Source: Kitasatospora sp. NBC_01266 (GTDB lineage Bacteria > Actinomycetota > Actinomycetes > Streptomycetales > Streptomycetaceae). From it: 64,000 nt of DNA. Both the position numbers and the translations under genes were made by a program. The DNA lies in contig NZ_CP108458.1 in assembly GCF_036242395.1 (NCBI RefSeq), forward strand, positions 1,984,001 to 2,048,000. Direction: 5' to 3'. Position 1 is the stretch's first letter. Every line of letters starts with the position of its first letter. The notes beneath the pieces are model-generated. The model was not told the DNA's origin. It saw only the letters and a list, made by a program, of their open reading frames with translations, and ran no database searches. This document shows positions 48,001 to 59,300 of the stretch, in pieces.

Positions 48001-51000
48001 ACCAAGGGACTCTGGCAAGGCGTCGACGTGTCGGATGAGCACCGCCTGCGGCTCGTCTGGATCAACAAACTGCCGTTCGCGCCGTTCGCCGCTCCCGTCA
48101 TCGAGGCCCGCCGCGCCGCGGTCCGGCAACGTGCGGAAGAGTCTGGTCACCCGGACCCCGACTCCGCAGCAACGGAGGACTACTACCTTCCGCTGGCAGC
48201 CCTACAACTGCGCCAGGCCGTCGGCCGGTTGATCCGCTCCGATCGACACCGTGGCGTGATCGTCATCAGCGACCGCAAGCTCGGTGGCCACACGGCACTT
48301 CGGCGCGCGTATCGGCGGTGTTTCCTGGGCAGCCTCGACGCGGGCCTGCTCAAGCCCGATCCGGCCACCGGGGAACCCTGCGGCGGCAACGTGACGACGA
48401 TGACGGAGGGCTGGCGAAGGATCTGGGGGTTCCTGGCGCGACAGGATCTCCTTCCGGCCGCCCGCCTTGAGGAGTTGACCACGGACGATGCCCTCGATCG
48501 GCAAGCTCTGCTGCCGTACACCCGCCGCATCCGTGAACTCGCTCTGACAGAGCAGGAGACGAACCGACTGCGCGCCTGCGGGGAGCTCACCGAAGTCGTG
48601 CTGGAGCGGGCGGCCGAGATCGGCGGCCTGCTGGGGCTCTCCAACACACCCCTCTCCCTGAAGCCCGCCCAGCGCGCGGCCATCCAGGCCGTGACCGAGC
48701 GACGCAACCTCCTCGGGCTCCTGCCCACCGGCTTCGGTAAGAGCTTCACCTTCCAACTGCCCGCCCTGGTGCTGCCCGGGACGACCATCGTCATCAGCCC
48801 CTTGGTGGCGCTCATGCACGATCAGGCGCTCGAACTGAACAGGGCGATCGGTGGCGCGGTCCGGGCCCTGGTGTCACCGCTCCGCGAGTCCAGCAGCCGG
48901 GCCGGCAAGACGGAGGTCGCCGATCAGCTCCTCGGCCGCTACGAGCACCAAATCAAACTGGTCTACGTCAGTCCGGAACGGCTGTGCCAACGTCGGTTCC
49001 GCGAACTGGTCCGCCAGGCCGTCCGCTCCGGGCGGGTGACCCGGATCGCCGTCGACGAGGCGCACACCGTAGCGCAGTGGGAGGACTTCCGACCGAGCAT
49101 GCGGCGCGCGGGCCGGTTCCTGGCCGAGCTGCGCAGTGAGTTCGGCCTCCCGGTCACAGCGGTGACAGCGACCGCCAACCGTTCCGTGCATGCGGCGATG
49201 CGGGAGAGCCTCTTCGGTCTGGCTCCCGAACCGCCCGCCGCCGGGTCGGCCCAGGAGCTCGACGAGGCCGCATGCGCGGATGTCCAGGGCGGCCTGGTCA
49301 CCGTGCGGGAGAACCCCATTCGGCCCGAACTCGCCATCTTCCGCCGCTCGTTCCGCCAGGCAGGGCCGTCCACGGTGGTCGGCTTGGCCGAACGAGTGAT
49401 CGACGCACTGGACGGGCACGCGATCTTCTACTGCCTGACCGTCAAGGAGGTCAACGCGCTACACGCTCACCTGCGCGAGTACGTCGGCGGTACCGGCGTG
49501 CGCGTATTGCGCTTCCACGGCCGGCTCACCGAGGCCGAGAAGACCGCCGTGATGCACGAGTTCCGCGAGGCACCGCGGCAAGGCGCGGAGGGCTTCGCGC
49601 CACTCGTCACCGTGGCCACGTCCGCGTTCGGGCTTGGGGTCAACCGGCCCGATGTGCGCACCGTGTTCTGCGTTTCACCCCCCACCGACCTCGCCGCCCT
49701 CTACCAGCAGATCGGTCGGGCCGGGCGCGACGCCGCCGGTTCTCCCGCGGTGGCCGCACTGACCGTCAACACCGCTCTCGCCCTCGCGACGAGTCGTGGG
49801 CTGCGCACGGTCCGATTCATGACCGGCCAGGATCTCGCAGCGTCGTTGCTCCGACGGATGGGCCAGGCGGTGCTGGCTGAGCACGGCAGCTTCGATGCCA
49901 TGAGACTGGCGGAGGCACTGGTCGCGGCCGACGCCGACGCCGGATTGCTGACCGATGACGAGGTACGTCAGAGCCACACCCTGGACCGATACACCAGCGG
50001 GGTCATGCGAGCCTTCAGCGCCCTCGCGGATCTGGGCACGGTCACCGACCTGGGCGACTTCCCGCCGCTCTGTACAGTCAAGCCCGGGGACTTCCAACAG
50101 TGGCCCGCCGTAGTCGATGAAGCACAGGCCGGCACGGTGCAGTCCGGACTGGAGCGACGCATCGTGGCAGCGGTCCTCGACCGGCCCGACCGCGCGCGTT
50201 TGGCGGTCGACGCACTCGACCTGCACCTCGCCGAAAGCATCAACGGCTACCGGGAGTTCGCCGACGGCCCGGCTGGAACCTGGGAGATCCTGGCCGACCT
50301 GCACGACCGGGGGCTGCTGGACGTCTCGGCCGCCCCCAGCCGCAGGCTCGTCACCGGTCTGTGCATCCGCCAAGACCGGCTGCCCGCTGGGTTCTCTGCG
50401 CTGGTGGCCCGCCGTTCGGCCCGGGTCGCCGAGGAGTTGGACCTCCTGCAGCAGTTCTTCCAGGACTCCACGACCTGCTCACAGCGCAAGTTCGCCGACT
50501 ACTTCGGTGTGCCGGTTCTTCCGGAAGGCTGCTGCACGGCCGCCCCCTGCAGGTGCTCGGCGTGCTGGAGCAGCCCCGACTGGCCAGTCGCCGATCGCCG
50601 GCCCGCCGTCGCGCAGGCATTCGAGAGCGCCTCGCCCCGCACGGGCGGAGGCGCCGACGGTGTCGCCCGGCAGCGCCGTCTGGACCAGCGAGCCCACCGA
50701 CTCGCCGGTGTGCTGTCCCAGGGCATCCACCCGCGCACACTCTGGCATGCACTGCGAGGTGAGGAGGCCTCGTATGATCCGCTGCGCAGACGCCTGGTGC
50801 GGTTGCCCCGCCCGCTGCGCGAGAGCCCCCACTTTGGCGGACGGGCCGACCTCTCCTTCCCCGAGGTGGAGCAATGCATTCGACGTCTGGCGGAGGCGGG
50901 CGCAGTGGTCCCGACCGCGGACGGCCGATGGCAGGCACGACAAGCAGCCACAGTCGGTACGTCAACAGTCCGACCACGAAAGGTAGATGAAACCGCGTGA
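45070..51000 (+). CDS. Triple-fusion exonuclease - DinG-like helicase - RecQ helicase (candidate defence gene 1)
   Basis: A 1976-aa protein. TTG 45070 has AGAGGAAG at proper spacing; TTG 44980 is an alternative (+30 aa). Domain order: (1) helical N-terminus (1-90); (2) DEDDh-type 3'-5' exonuclease, AVDLES (Asp100, Glu102), AYNGTGLDF (Asp195), HTAPDDV (His253, Asp257); (3) XPD/DinG-type SF2 helicase, Walker A APTGTGKS (Lys406), VIDEAHE (Asp606), motif VI QAVGRLIRS (about 1049), without the four Fe-S cysteines of XPD/DinG; (4) RecQ-type helicase, LLPTGFGKSFTFQLPAL (Lys1224), DEAHTVAQWEDFRP (Asp1329), YQQIGRAGRD (about 1545) and a RecQ zinc finger (TCSQRKFADYFG...CC..PCRCSAC, about 1800-1830). 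All ATPase motifs look intact. Normal DinG and RecQ are separate repair enzymes. The stop overlaps the next gene (GTGA). It may unwind and degrade foreign or damaged DNA; this is inference. Confidence 0.88.
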   Translation: MSGVSNVSTQVLKIVALVREAARGITQAELTALAGVRHPRLPEIRLMQLVERAVAAELLQITDGWITAVDSPAVPESTAGVVEAASEATTERCGTRFAAVDLESVVRTTAMEPYLERHVYQIAVARFGSDSEWVAAAPRWDCFVQLSCDQEEIRDPALRKQVRDHGAKPDEAWAGLSAQLASADAVVAYNGTGLDFPLIREASIRAGLDDPLASCALVDALYLAHVVWPAAESHRLHDLAKEVSVQSRDLRAHTAPDDVALLVRVLACAGHEVASWQANLRSLLADVCAGSPAWRVLLHLAGSESAQDDQAQPWEPHQVSLLLSSELAQHQPRRVPDGQPSGRANVHVPDRLRNHDGVVDPGLLAASVHLTKAEQRPAQQHMGDTLHAWTRAGTSGLLEAPTGTGKSYAVLAAALEWLAGAPDRTAVVATFTKQLQSQMARDLKDLDRAFPGVLTVADLVKGQANRLSLAALTSALVEATRAAPGAASSRRPVGHPRFRELTAYLLLRLRACTHAPLSWTARSVDPVDLPAFFASYAGHALPLWLASLSQRDGDFRPGADTPLAPHADTVREAIAGHRLVLANHALVLSHLDDLRSLGPQILLVIDEAHELENAATSALTAAVDHREVEMLLAEAAAWVNEARAGSARDRAAAALNGLETLLAHERLPHLAAQAFDARAKGVGARIGTRTATLASPFSGTSGTQEARRFDRLLVQHGHAIGQVAATISQYVAEHSATLDALARERARGLTGRADDLANTLARLATDLEALLQPTLTLDDQGGSSRPSRVVFLEELGEPDISPRAYRFRIASSPVDLVDDPEWQRYLQSFDRVHYVSATLRVGGSWDFIRNHLALAASLPALALDSPFDLANQAELVCFSDFPSWAEQEEGAMATVAHQLGGYAEEAVRPRHDGDGHDGGAMVLTTARATAAGIADRLERELRARVLTAPVVGALPLGNGRAVTEFTDRQSGGGFLVGTKGLWQGVDVSDEHRLRLVWINKLPFAPFAAPVIEARRAAVRQRAEESGHPDPDSAATEDYYLPLAALQLRQAVGRLIRSDRHRGVIVISDRKLGGHTALRRAYRRCFLGSLDAGLLKPDPATGEPCGGNVTTMTEGWRRIWGFLARQDLLPAARLEELTTDDALDRQALLPYTRRIRELALTEQETNRLRACGELTEVVLERAAEIGGLLGLSNTPLSLKPAQRAAIQAVTERRNLLGLLPTGFGKSFTFQLPALVLPGTTIVISPLVALMHDQALELNRAIGGAVRALVSPLRESSSRAGKTEVADQLLGRYEHQIKLVYVSPERLCQRRFRELVRQAVRSGRVTRIAVDEAHTVAQWEDFRPSMRRAGRFLAELRSEFGLPVTAVTATANRSVHAAMRESLFGLAPEPPAAGSAQELDEAACADVQGGLVTVRENPIRPELAIFRRSFRQAGPSTVVGLAERVIDALDGHAIFYCLTVKEVNALHAHLREYVGGTGVRVLRFHGRLTEAEKTAVMHEFREAPRQGAEGFAPLVTVATSAFGLGVNRPDVRTVFCVSPPTDLAALYQQIGRAGRDAAGSPAVAALTVNTALALATSRGLRTVRFMTGQDLAASLLRRMGQAVLAEHGSFDAMRLAEALVAADADAGLLTDDEVRQSHTLDRYTSGVMRAFSALADLGTVTDLGDFPPLCTVKPGDFQQWPAVVDEAQAGTVQSGLERRIVAAVLDRPDRARLAVDALDLHLAESINGYREFADGPAGTWEILADLHDRGLLDVSAAPSRRLVTGLCIRQDRLPAGFSALVARRSARVAEELDLLQQFFQDSTTCSQRKFADYFGVPVLPEGCCTAAPCRCSACWSSPDWPVADRRPAVAQAFESASPRTGGGADGVARQRRLDQRAHRLAGVLSQGIHPRTLWHALRGEEASYDPLRRRLVRLPRPLRESPHFGGRADLSFPEVEQCIRRLAEAGAVVPTADGRWQARQAATVGTSTVRPRKVDETA

Positions 51001-53315
51001 TCCTGGCTCCACCCGCACCACCGCCAGCCTGGCGACCGTATATCGATGAGCCGCTGCTCACACCAGCCATGGCCGATGGCTTGGGCACGCCGCGCGGCTC
51101 CGAACTCGATCAGCTGCGCCGCTACCTGACTGCTCTGGTCGCCGCACGGCAGGGTCCCGTGCACGTCAACACCGCCTTCAATGCTCTCTACTTCGGCTAT
51201 GACGTGACCGGAGAGGGCTACGGTGGCAGCCCCCTCGACCTCGACGACTTTCCCGTCGTCACACTCGGTGGGAGGATCCCGGCGCTGCCGGTGGGTGCCA
51301 TGGTTCGCATCGCCACTGGCGCGTACCCGCTCTACGCGGAGATCGTCTACAAGGAGGGCCGGCATCGTGAGACCAGCGTGCTGGGCGACGTGCCTGCCTG
51401 GGTGTCGGGAGCGCCGGCCGGGGCCGAGGGGCCCGGCCAGGTCTGTCAGGACGACAGGCCTGCTCGGCGGGAGGCCCTGATACCCGACCTGGAGGCGTTC
51501 GGTGACGCCCTGCGGCCGACCCTCGCGCAACTCACCAGGTTCCGAGCGCAACAGCGCTGGCTCGACCAGGCCGGCCACCTGGTCGTAGACGCCGTGTACC
51601 CCTCGACCGAGGCGGCGGCACAGGACGAGTCCTCCGCGTTCGTCGACTACTTGCTGACCGAGGCCCGTGCACAACTGCTCAGCCCTGCCGTGCCAGTGCC
51701 CCTCCCGGACCTGGTGGGCAGCCAGGACGAGGGGGCCATGCGCCGAGGTGTTCAGCGCCTGCTCCACCTGATCCGGACGGTCCTCGAAGCCGAGGGGTCG
51801 CTTCGTTCGTGGGGCCCGTACACGATGTCGCGAAGCGAGCTGTCCGGCTGGCTCGGCGCTGGCGGCGCCCTCGGCCGCGACGACATGAGCACCCTGGCCA
51901 GCGTCCTACAGCGGGCGGTCCAGCCGACGGTCAAGCGCCGGTTCGGCATGGAGACCGCCGCCGCCAGGTACACCGCGATCGGTCCGCGACTGCGCTCGTT
52001 CGACGGCGCGGACCAGTTGCTTGCAGGTACCGGCTACGCTGCGGCGGTCTGCCGGGCGAACCTGGCCATCGGGGACGTCATCAGGGGCGAAAGCGAGAAC
52101 GGGCTCTTCGAGAACGGGATCCAGGTCGCTCTGGACGACGCGTTCGAGGGCGGCGGTGTCTGGCGCTCGCACACCCCGGACGCCGCTGGGGACTGCGGCT
52201 CGCCGCTCATCCCAGCAGGCCTCGGCTGGGATGGAACGGTCCAGCCAGAGATCTCGCGACAGACCCAGCCACAGCCCCAGCCACAGCCACCGACCTCGGT
52301 TCCGGAGCCGCCCACCGTTCCCCTCGACATCCCGCTGGAAGACGCGGAGCTGAGGACCAGCGAGTTCCTGCGGATCACCAACAGCGAAATCGTCTGGCGG
52401 CTACCGCTGCGGCTCTGCCACCTGATGGACGACTACCTCCCTCTCAGCCGACTCGTCGCCGACGAGCTCCGCACATTCGGGACGGGGCCAGTCGTCGTGC
52501 GTGTCGAACTCAGCCATCCCGGCGGGGACCTGGACGATTCCGAGACCGTCCAGGACACGACCGCCGAGTTCATAGGCGACTCAGGCCGTCTGAACGGCAT
52601 CACCTGGCCGCTGGACTTCTTCCCGGGCCTCCAGCTGTACGCCCTGTGGCCGCGTGGCGGCCGCGTCATCCGGATCTCCACCGTCCCCCTGGAAGAGCCC
52701 GTCCTCGTGGACGGGCACACGATCGGGCATCGCTACGACGCCGAGGTGTTCACCCGGGAGAACGCCCCGGGAAGCTCCCGCGGCGGTGATTCCGCTGCTG
52801 GTCTCACCTCACGTGACTTGGTCATGCGGTTCATCCGACGGTGCGGTCTGCTCACGCCCGACGGCCACGCCCTGCTGGACCGGGCGGCGCTGCCCACAGC
52901 CGTCTACGGCATGGCCCCCGCCGCACCGCAGGTCGCCGAGCTGGCAGCCGCAGTCGAGGACTTGCTCGCGGTCGGACGCCTCTATCGTGCCACTGGCAGC
53001 CGGGCCTCCGACGGCCGCCCGCACCATCCGGCCCGCCCGGGCGAAGCGAAGATTCCGCTCGTCGGCTACGACCCCGCCCCGGTGCCCGCGCCGCGGAACA
53101 CCACCCAGGACAGCAGCACTCCACCGCAGTGGTCGACCACGCCGATCACTCTCCACCAGGTCCACGGCTTCCTCAGACGGCTGGGCCCCAGCAGCGTGCC
53201 CAGCGATGCACAGCGCGCCGCCTACCGCGACCATTGCCGACGGCTGGGCAAGGCCGACGGCTGGGAGCTACCCGGGGGGTTCACTTTCGTCACCGCGCAC
53301 ACCCGAGGCCGCTGA
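50997..53315 (+). CDS. Unrecognised 772-aa protein of the island operon (candidate gene 2)
   Basis: Start GTG overlaps the previous stop by 4 bp, so it is translationally coupled. Residues 1-420 form one region (LGTPRGSELDQLRRYLTALVAARQGPVHVNTAFNALYFG; VVTLGGRIPALPVGAMVRIATGAYPLYAEIVYKEG), separated by a Gln/Pro linker at 421-445 from a second region (about 450-770) with VGYDPAPVPAPR and a C-terminal helical part TLHQVHGFLRRLG...SDAQRAAYRDHCRRLGKADGWELPGGFTFV, winged-helix-like in spacing. I see no Walker motif, HxK, or PD-(D/E)XK nuclease motif, signal peptide or membrane helix. It may be an adaptor or DNA-binding partner of the two ATPases; the family is unknown to me. Confidence 0.75.
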   Translation: MILAPPAPPPAWRPYIDEPLLTPAMADGLGTPRGSELDQLRRYLTALVAARQGPVHVNTAFNALYFGYDVTGEGYGGSPLDLDDFPVVTLGGRIPALPVGAMVRIATGAYPLYAEIVYKEGRHRETSVLGDVPAWVSGAPAGAEGPGQVCQDDRPARREALIPDLEAFGDALRPTLAQLTRFRAQQRWLDQAGHLVVDAVYPSTEAAAQDESSAFVDYLLTEARAQLLSPAVPVPLPDLVGSQDEGAMRRGVQRLLHLIRTVLEAEGSLRSWGPYTMSRSELSGWLGAGGALGRDDMSTLASVLQRAVQPTVKRRFGMETAAARYTAIGPRLRSFDGADQLLAGTGYAAAVCRANLAIGDVIRGESENGLFENGIQVALDDAFEGGGVWRSHTPDAAGDCGSPLIPAGLGWDGTVQPEISRQTQPQPQPQPPTSVPEPPTVPLDIPLEDAELRTSEFLRITNSEIVWRLPLRLCHLMDDYLPLSRLVADELRTFGTGPVVVRVELSHPGGDLDDSETVQDTTAEFIGDSGRLNGITWPLDFFPGLQLYALWPRGGRVIRISTVPLEEPVLVDGHTIGHRYDAEVFTRENAPGSSRGGDSAAGLTSRDLVMRFIRRCGLLTPDGHALLDRAALPTAVYGMAPAAPQVAELAAAVEDLLAVGRLYRATGSRASDGRPHHPARPGEAKIPLVGYDPAPVPAPRNTTQDSSTPPQWSTTPITLHQVHGFLRRLGPSSVPSDAQRAAYRDHCRRLGKADGWELPGGFTFVTAHTRGR

Positions 53316-53357
53316 GCAGTTCGCCACACCCCGACTCCCTGCGAACGGAACACGCAT

Positions 53358-56300
53358 ATGCACGACTCCTACCGCGCACTGGCCAATCCGCCGTTCTCAC
53401 CACCCGATATGCCACCGGCGCTCGTGGAGGAACTGCAGGACGCGCTCAATACGTTGGGCACACCAACCGCCGACGCCTTGACGGCGCTCTCCCCTGACAT
53501 GGTGGAGCTGGCCTTCAACTCCCTCGCCCCCAAGGATCGCCAGCGGCTGCTGTCAAGGCTGGGCATCAAGATGGCGGCGCCTCGGCGGGCGAGCAAATCC
53601 CTCTGCCGTGACATCCTCGACCGTGCACTTCGGGAAGCCCGACACGAGCGCTGCCTCTGCGCGGCCCGATCCCTGACCCGGCGGGTCATCCAGGACGTGA
53701 ACGACGCCGTCTGGGCTGCTGCCGGCTCCGCCCATGACTTGGACCCAGTCTCACGGTGGGGCTCATCCCTCGCCCTGGTCAGTGTCTTCGCCTGGTCCCA
53801 AGCCTCCGCGCTGGACGCCCGCACTTTCCTGTGGGCGGCCGAGCAGGGCTGGTTCGGCCTCAGCCTGGGCATCGGCGCCGACGCGCTGGCGGCGGTAGAG
53901 GCAGCGGCGGCCCAGGTCGTGGCGGCCACACCGGGCTTCAACCGGTCCAGGCATGACCACTCCGAAGCAGTGCGCGAGCCAGCCGGAGCTGAGGACGAGA
54001 CCATGCCAGAGGTGGAGCCCGCCGCCGCGGCCGCTGAGGCACCCGAGGCCGACGGGCAGGAGGTATCGGACGCCTACGAGGCCCTGGAGCTCTCCGTGGC
54101 AGCGGCGAGGTCGGCGGCGGAGCGGATTGGAGATCTGCTCTCCCTTGGGTGCCCACCCGCAGAGAGCGACGTCCTACTGCTCTCCACGCTCCCCTCCGCG
54201 TTCGCGCGGATGCAGCAAGTCCTGGAAGCCGCTGGTGCGGGACGCGTCGAGCCGCGCCTGGACGACCTGGCTGCGGCGGTCGCGGCCTGCCTGACCGCAC
54301 GGGAGCGGGACGGTCAGGCTCGCCTCCAACTCCGGAACCTGCTGGCGATCTCTTGCGCGACTAGCAGCGGCGCCGCCCAGGCCCTGGGGGTAGCCCACGA
54401 GCGGGCCCGCCAACTGCTCGCGGCAGAGCCGTGGGATCAGAGCGCCCACAGCAGCGCACAGGCCCTCTCGGCGCTGGTCGAACTCGTCGCACTGAGTGGA
54501 CGCCAGGACGCCCTCGCGCAGGTGATCGAGAAGCAGCAGTTCGTGGGGCAGGTCCTGCCAGAATGCGTCATGGCAGCCGTGCTGTTCTCCGAGTTGGTCG
54601 GCCCGGCTCCGACCGGGGAGACCGAGCTCGAACCCGTTCACGGCGCAACTCTGTGGGTCCCTGCCGAGCCAACCGAGACGGACTCCGGATCGCCGACCCC
54701 GGTGCTGGGCGCGGCCGCCGCGAGTACGGAACACGCCGACCCCGATCCGGTTGACTCCGCGGTGGATCACCCGTCATCCCAGACGCCTGCGGTCGTGGCG
54801 GCACCGGCGGCCGACCGGGCGCAGGAAGATGCCACAACGTCAACGGTGTCCACTGCCACACCTCCGGCCATGGAGCGGCGGCACTCCAAGACAACGCCGG
54901 ATGAGACGCCCGTCCCGGCACTCACCGAGATCGACGTCGTCGAGGACTCACTGCGCCGGCTCGTCACCGAGGGGCGCTTCGGGCTGGCCGCTCACCTCTC
55001 CCAGGCCGCCGAGCGTTCGGCGACCGAATCGGCGGTGCTCCGGCTGGCCGCCGCAGGCACAGCCCTGTGGCCGGGATCGAGCGTCGGAGCGCGCACCTTC
55101 GACGAGGCGTTGCAGCACTGGGACGCCATTGGCACACGATTCACGGCGGACACGGATCTCCTACTCCTGGCTCCGCTTGTCCGCGCCGCGCTGATCACCG
55201 GCGAGCCTGTCATCGGCGCCCAGCTGAAGACGCTCTCACCACGGCTGCCGGAGGCGCTCTCTGCGTTTGCCATCGCGGTGGCGGACGCCGCGCTCAGCGG
55301 CGCCCTGATGATCGCGCGTCCGATGGCCGTCAGCGCACATGCTTCGGAGTCCGAGTCCAGGCTGCGCGAGGTCGTCCAGCAATGCCAGGAGCTGCGCAAG
55401 CCGCCGCGCCTGCGCTTCCACCGCGCCACCCACATAGCCAAGCGCTGGCTCGCGCCGGACGGCCTTCTTGGTGCAACGCTCGTCGCAATGATTCAAGACG
55501 CACCCGACGCGAACGACAGGGCTCAGGACCTGCTCTCCCGGCTGGACCGGCTCCCCGACATCCACTCCGAAATCGATCGGATCGACCGGGAACTGCGTGG
55601 TCCAAGCGGACAGCAACTACAGGGCTCCGGCCGTCAAGACCTGGTGCAGATCATCGAGCGCACGACCGACACAGCCAAGACTTGGCTCGGCATCACCCAG
55701 GACGTCCAGCGACTCGGCGGCGCGGACAGCAACTGGGCCTTCCAGGAGGTCGCGGGCATGCGGCAGGCCGTTCTCGGCAACCGGGAACGGCTGCTCGGTG
55801 AGCTCGACTCCGCGATGAGGCGCTCGGAAGCACTGCGATCGGCGGCCGCGTGGGCGGCGCGCGAGGCGCTGACGGCGGTGCTGCACGAACTCGAACACGG
55901 TACCGCTGCCCAGCAGTTCGCTGCGGGGATCGACATCCGCGAGGTGATCGACGCCGAACTACTCAAGATCCCCGCCTTCAACGGCTCCCGCCCATCGGTG
56001 CCCGACCTGCTGGCCGCCGTCGACCGGAGCTGGCAGGAGGCTCTGGAGCTCCACGAGAGGCAGGACGCGTTCGGCGCTGCGTACCGGATTCTCGACCTCG
56101 CCACACAGAACGCCCTCCCCGGGAAGGTCTCCCTGCCGGTCGACGAGGCCCGCCGCCTCGCCCTGCTCGACACCGAGGTACGACGGCGGGGGGAGCTGGG
56201 TCGACGTCACGAAGAACTCGTGGCCGAGCTGCGCCGGGCCCAGGCAGACAGCGCGCTCTCCGACGACCAGGATCTCAACATTCAGGAACTGTTGAGTGAC

Positions 56301-59300
56301 GCCGCCCCGGAGAGCGAAGACAGCATGTCCCGCGACCTCAGCGTGGTACGCCGCACTCTCGACACTGTGGCTGAGCTGCTGCCGCGTTACCGCACGGAAG
56401 CCGCCGACCGTCTGCGGGCCCGCCTCGACGCGGTGGTGGACCTCTCCGAGGCCGAGCGCACCCAGGTCCTGCGTCACCTGAACACCGACGGCCTCGCGAC
56501 CGCCGCCGACCTCGTGTACTTCCTCGAACTCGGGGAGCCCGTACCTGAGATCGTATCCGCAGAGTCCCACCTCTCGGACTTCTTCCCGAGCGTCCCCGCA
56601 GACCTGCCCGACGGCATCACCGCCGAGCTGGTCGAGGCGGTGCGCGCTGGTGCCACCTATCGGAGGCTGCCCATCCTCGACTACGGCCGCCTGTCCGGCG
56701 ACGAGGCCGAGCAGGCAGCCAAGGCCCTGGAGCAGTGGCGGGAGCTCACGGCGACCGAGCCCAAGGAACGGCAGAACGTCAACGTCCGAGTCCGGCTGCT
56801 GCCGGCCCTGAAGCTGCTCGGCTACGAGGCCAAGCAGGCGCGTCCCCTGCACGAGCTCCCGCGGAGCAACGAGTACCGGTTCGCCGACGTCTCCGAGATC
56901 GAGATCAACGGCCGTGCCTGGGCGCCCACGTTCGGGACGAAGATCCTGGAGAACGGCGGCAAGCTCCGCATCCTGATGCTGTGGGGCAGGCCGTCCGCAA
57001 AGCTACTGCTCAGCCGGGCCGCCCAGGAACCAAGTGGCGGCAGCCTGCTGGTCGTCTACTTCGGCACCCTCGGCAGCGATGCGCGGGGCGAGCTGGCGCG
57101 GGCCGCCCAGGGCGGCGCGCCGCTGATGGTGGTGGACGACGCCGCGCTCGCGTACCTCGCTGCGCACGGAAATCGCCAGGTCAGCGTGGCCACCGAGACC
57201 CTGCTCCCGTTCTCCGGGGTGAACCCGTACATCCGCGAGAAGCGCGGCCGGATCGGCCGGGAGATGTTCTACGGTCGCGACGCCGAACGCAAGAGCATCC
57301 TGGACCCGGACGGCACCCAGATCATCTTCGGTGGCCGCGGTCTCGGAAAGTCCGCCCTGCTCAACGACGCCGGCGACCGATTCGCAGAGCAGCAGCCCGG
57401 CTACCACGAGAAGCTGTATCTCAACCTGGACCATTACTACATCAGTAAGGCCACCGCCCTGGGCTCCGAGACCATCTGGAGCTTCCTGGAGCAGGAGCTC
57501 ATGGAGCAGCGGGTGCTCGCGCGGCCGCAGCGCCGAAAGGCGCTGGAGACCAAGCCATACGAGCGGGTCCGCGCAGGGATCAAGGAGTGGCTCGCCGGAG
57601 AGCCGCGCCGGCGGCTGCTCATTTTGATGGACGAGTGCGACCTCTTCTTCGAGGCCGATGTCCCGTACTGCACCGAGACCCGCCGACTGCGGGGTCTGTG
57701 CGTCGAGACCCAAGGGCGCCTGAAGGTCGTCTTCGCCGGCCTCCACTCGGTCCAGCGGTTCACCCGGCTGGCACGCAACGGGCCGTTCAGCCATCTCGCA
57801 CAGACCCCGACCGTCGTCGGGCCGCTCGCACCGCAGTTCGCCGCCGACCTGCTCGTCGCGCCGATGCGGGCGCTCGGCTTCGAGTTCACCGACATCGATC
57901 TGGTGAACCGGGTGCTCGGCTACTGCTCCTACCAGCCCTTTCTCCTGCAGATGTTCGGCAGCCGACTGGTCGAGGCGATGCAGCACCGACGCGCCAGGGG
58001 CGACCTGCTCGGCCCCCCGTACGCCATCCAGACCTCCGAAGTGGAGGCCGTGGAGTCGGATCCCTCGCTGCGAGCCGACATCACGGTCGCATTCAAGGAG
58101 ACCCTGACCCTGGACGACCGGTACGACGTCATCGCGAACGTGCTCGCCAGACACGCCCGCGACTACGGCCTGGAGACCCGCCTGAGCGATGGTGAGCTCC
58201 GGGACGAGTGCGCCAGCTGGTGGCGTCGCGGCTTCGAGCAGCTGGACAGCGAAGGGTTCCGCGCATATCTCCAGGAGATGGTCGGCCTCGGAGTCCTGGC
58301 TCCCAACCACGACGGCCGGGGCTGGCACCTGCGAGGACCGAACGCGCTGCGGATGATCGGCACCGCCAAGGAGATCGAGACGCGATTGCTCAGCGCCGAA
58401 ACCGAGTGCCGACTTGAGGAGACCGTCGTCCAGGAGGGGCGCCCTGGGCTCTCCGGCAGGCGAGCCGCGCCCCTGACCGTTACCCAGATCGACGATCTGC
58501 TGGGGAACCACTCCAACCAGGTGCGTGTGGTCTTGGGTACCCGGGCAACCGGTGTGGCGGACGTAGAAGAGACCCTGCGGGCGGTCACTGGACAAGTCGC
58601 GGGTTGGAACTTGCCCCCGATCGGACGTGTCAGCGTGTTCCGCCAGGAACTCACCGCGGGCCGCCCCGGTGAGCAGCGGGTCATCATCAGCGACCTCACG
58701 CGCCATCAGGCCAACGAGGAGGCCTGCCAGAACTCGTTGGCGCTCGCTGACACCCTGCTGCCGACCCGCGCCGGCGTGACCCGGTCCGTGGTACTGATCG
58801 CCGGCACCAGCCAACTCGGGCTTTGGCGGGACCTGCTGTCTGCCCCCGACATGGCCGCCTCCATCACCGTTCAGCTCAGGCGACACGACAAGCACTCGTT
58901 GAAGTCCTGGGCTCAGTACAGCAGCCTCTTCGTCTCGGAGGAACATTTGGCTCGTCTACTGTCCGTCACGGGAGGCTGGCCCATCCTCCTGGATCGAGCC
59001 GTCTTCTACGCGACCAGCGACGGCGAAAGCCAGGCACTCCGGAGGCTCCACGATGACCTCAAGGGCAAGGACCTCGCCCTCGATCTGGTGGACGCCGTGG
59101 GTGTCACCGCGGACCCGCTGGTGGCCTCGGGACTCCGGGCGGTAGTCGAGGAGTTCGGCGATGACTGGACGAGAGAGGGCGACGCCCTGACGGCCATGGA
59201 ACTCAGCGGGCTGAACGCAGATGACGCCCAGTGGGCTCTGTCCTGCCTGGCGGCTTTCCAAGCCTTCGAACGGGAAAACTCTCAGCTGCGAATTGAACCG

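Noticed and set aside
57003..58946. 647-codon minus-strand frame inside gene 3 of the island
   Set aside because: Overlaps the intact Walker A/B ATPase frame on the other strand; no recognisable motif.
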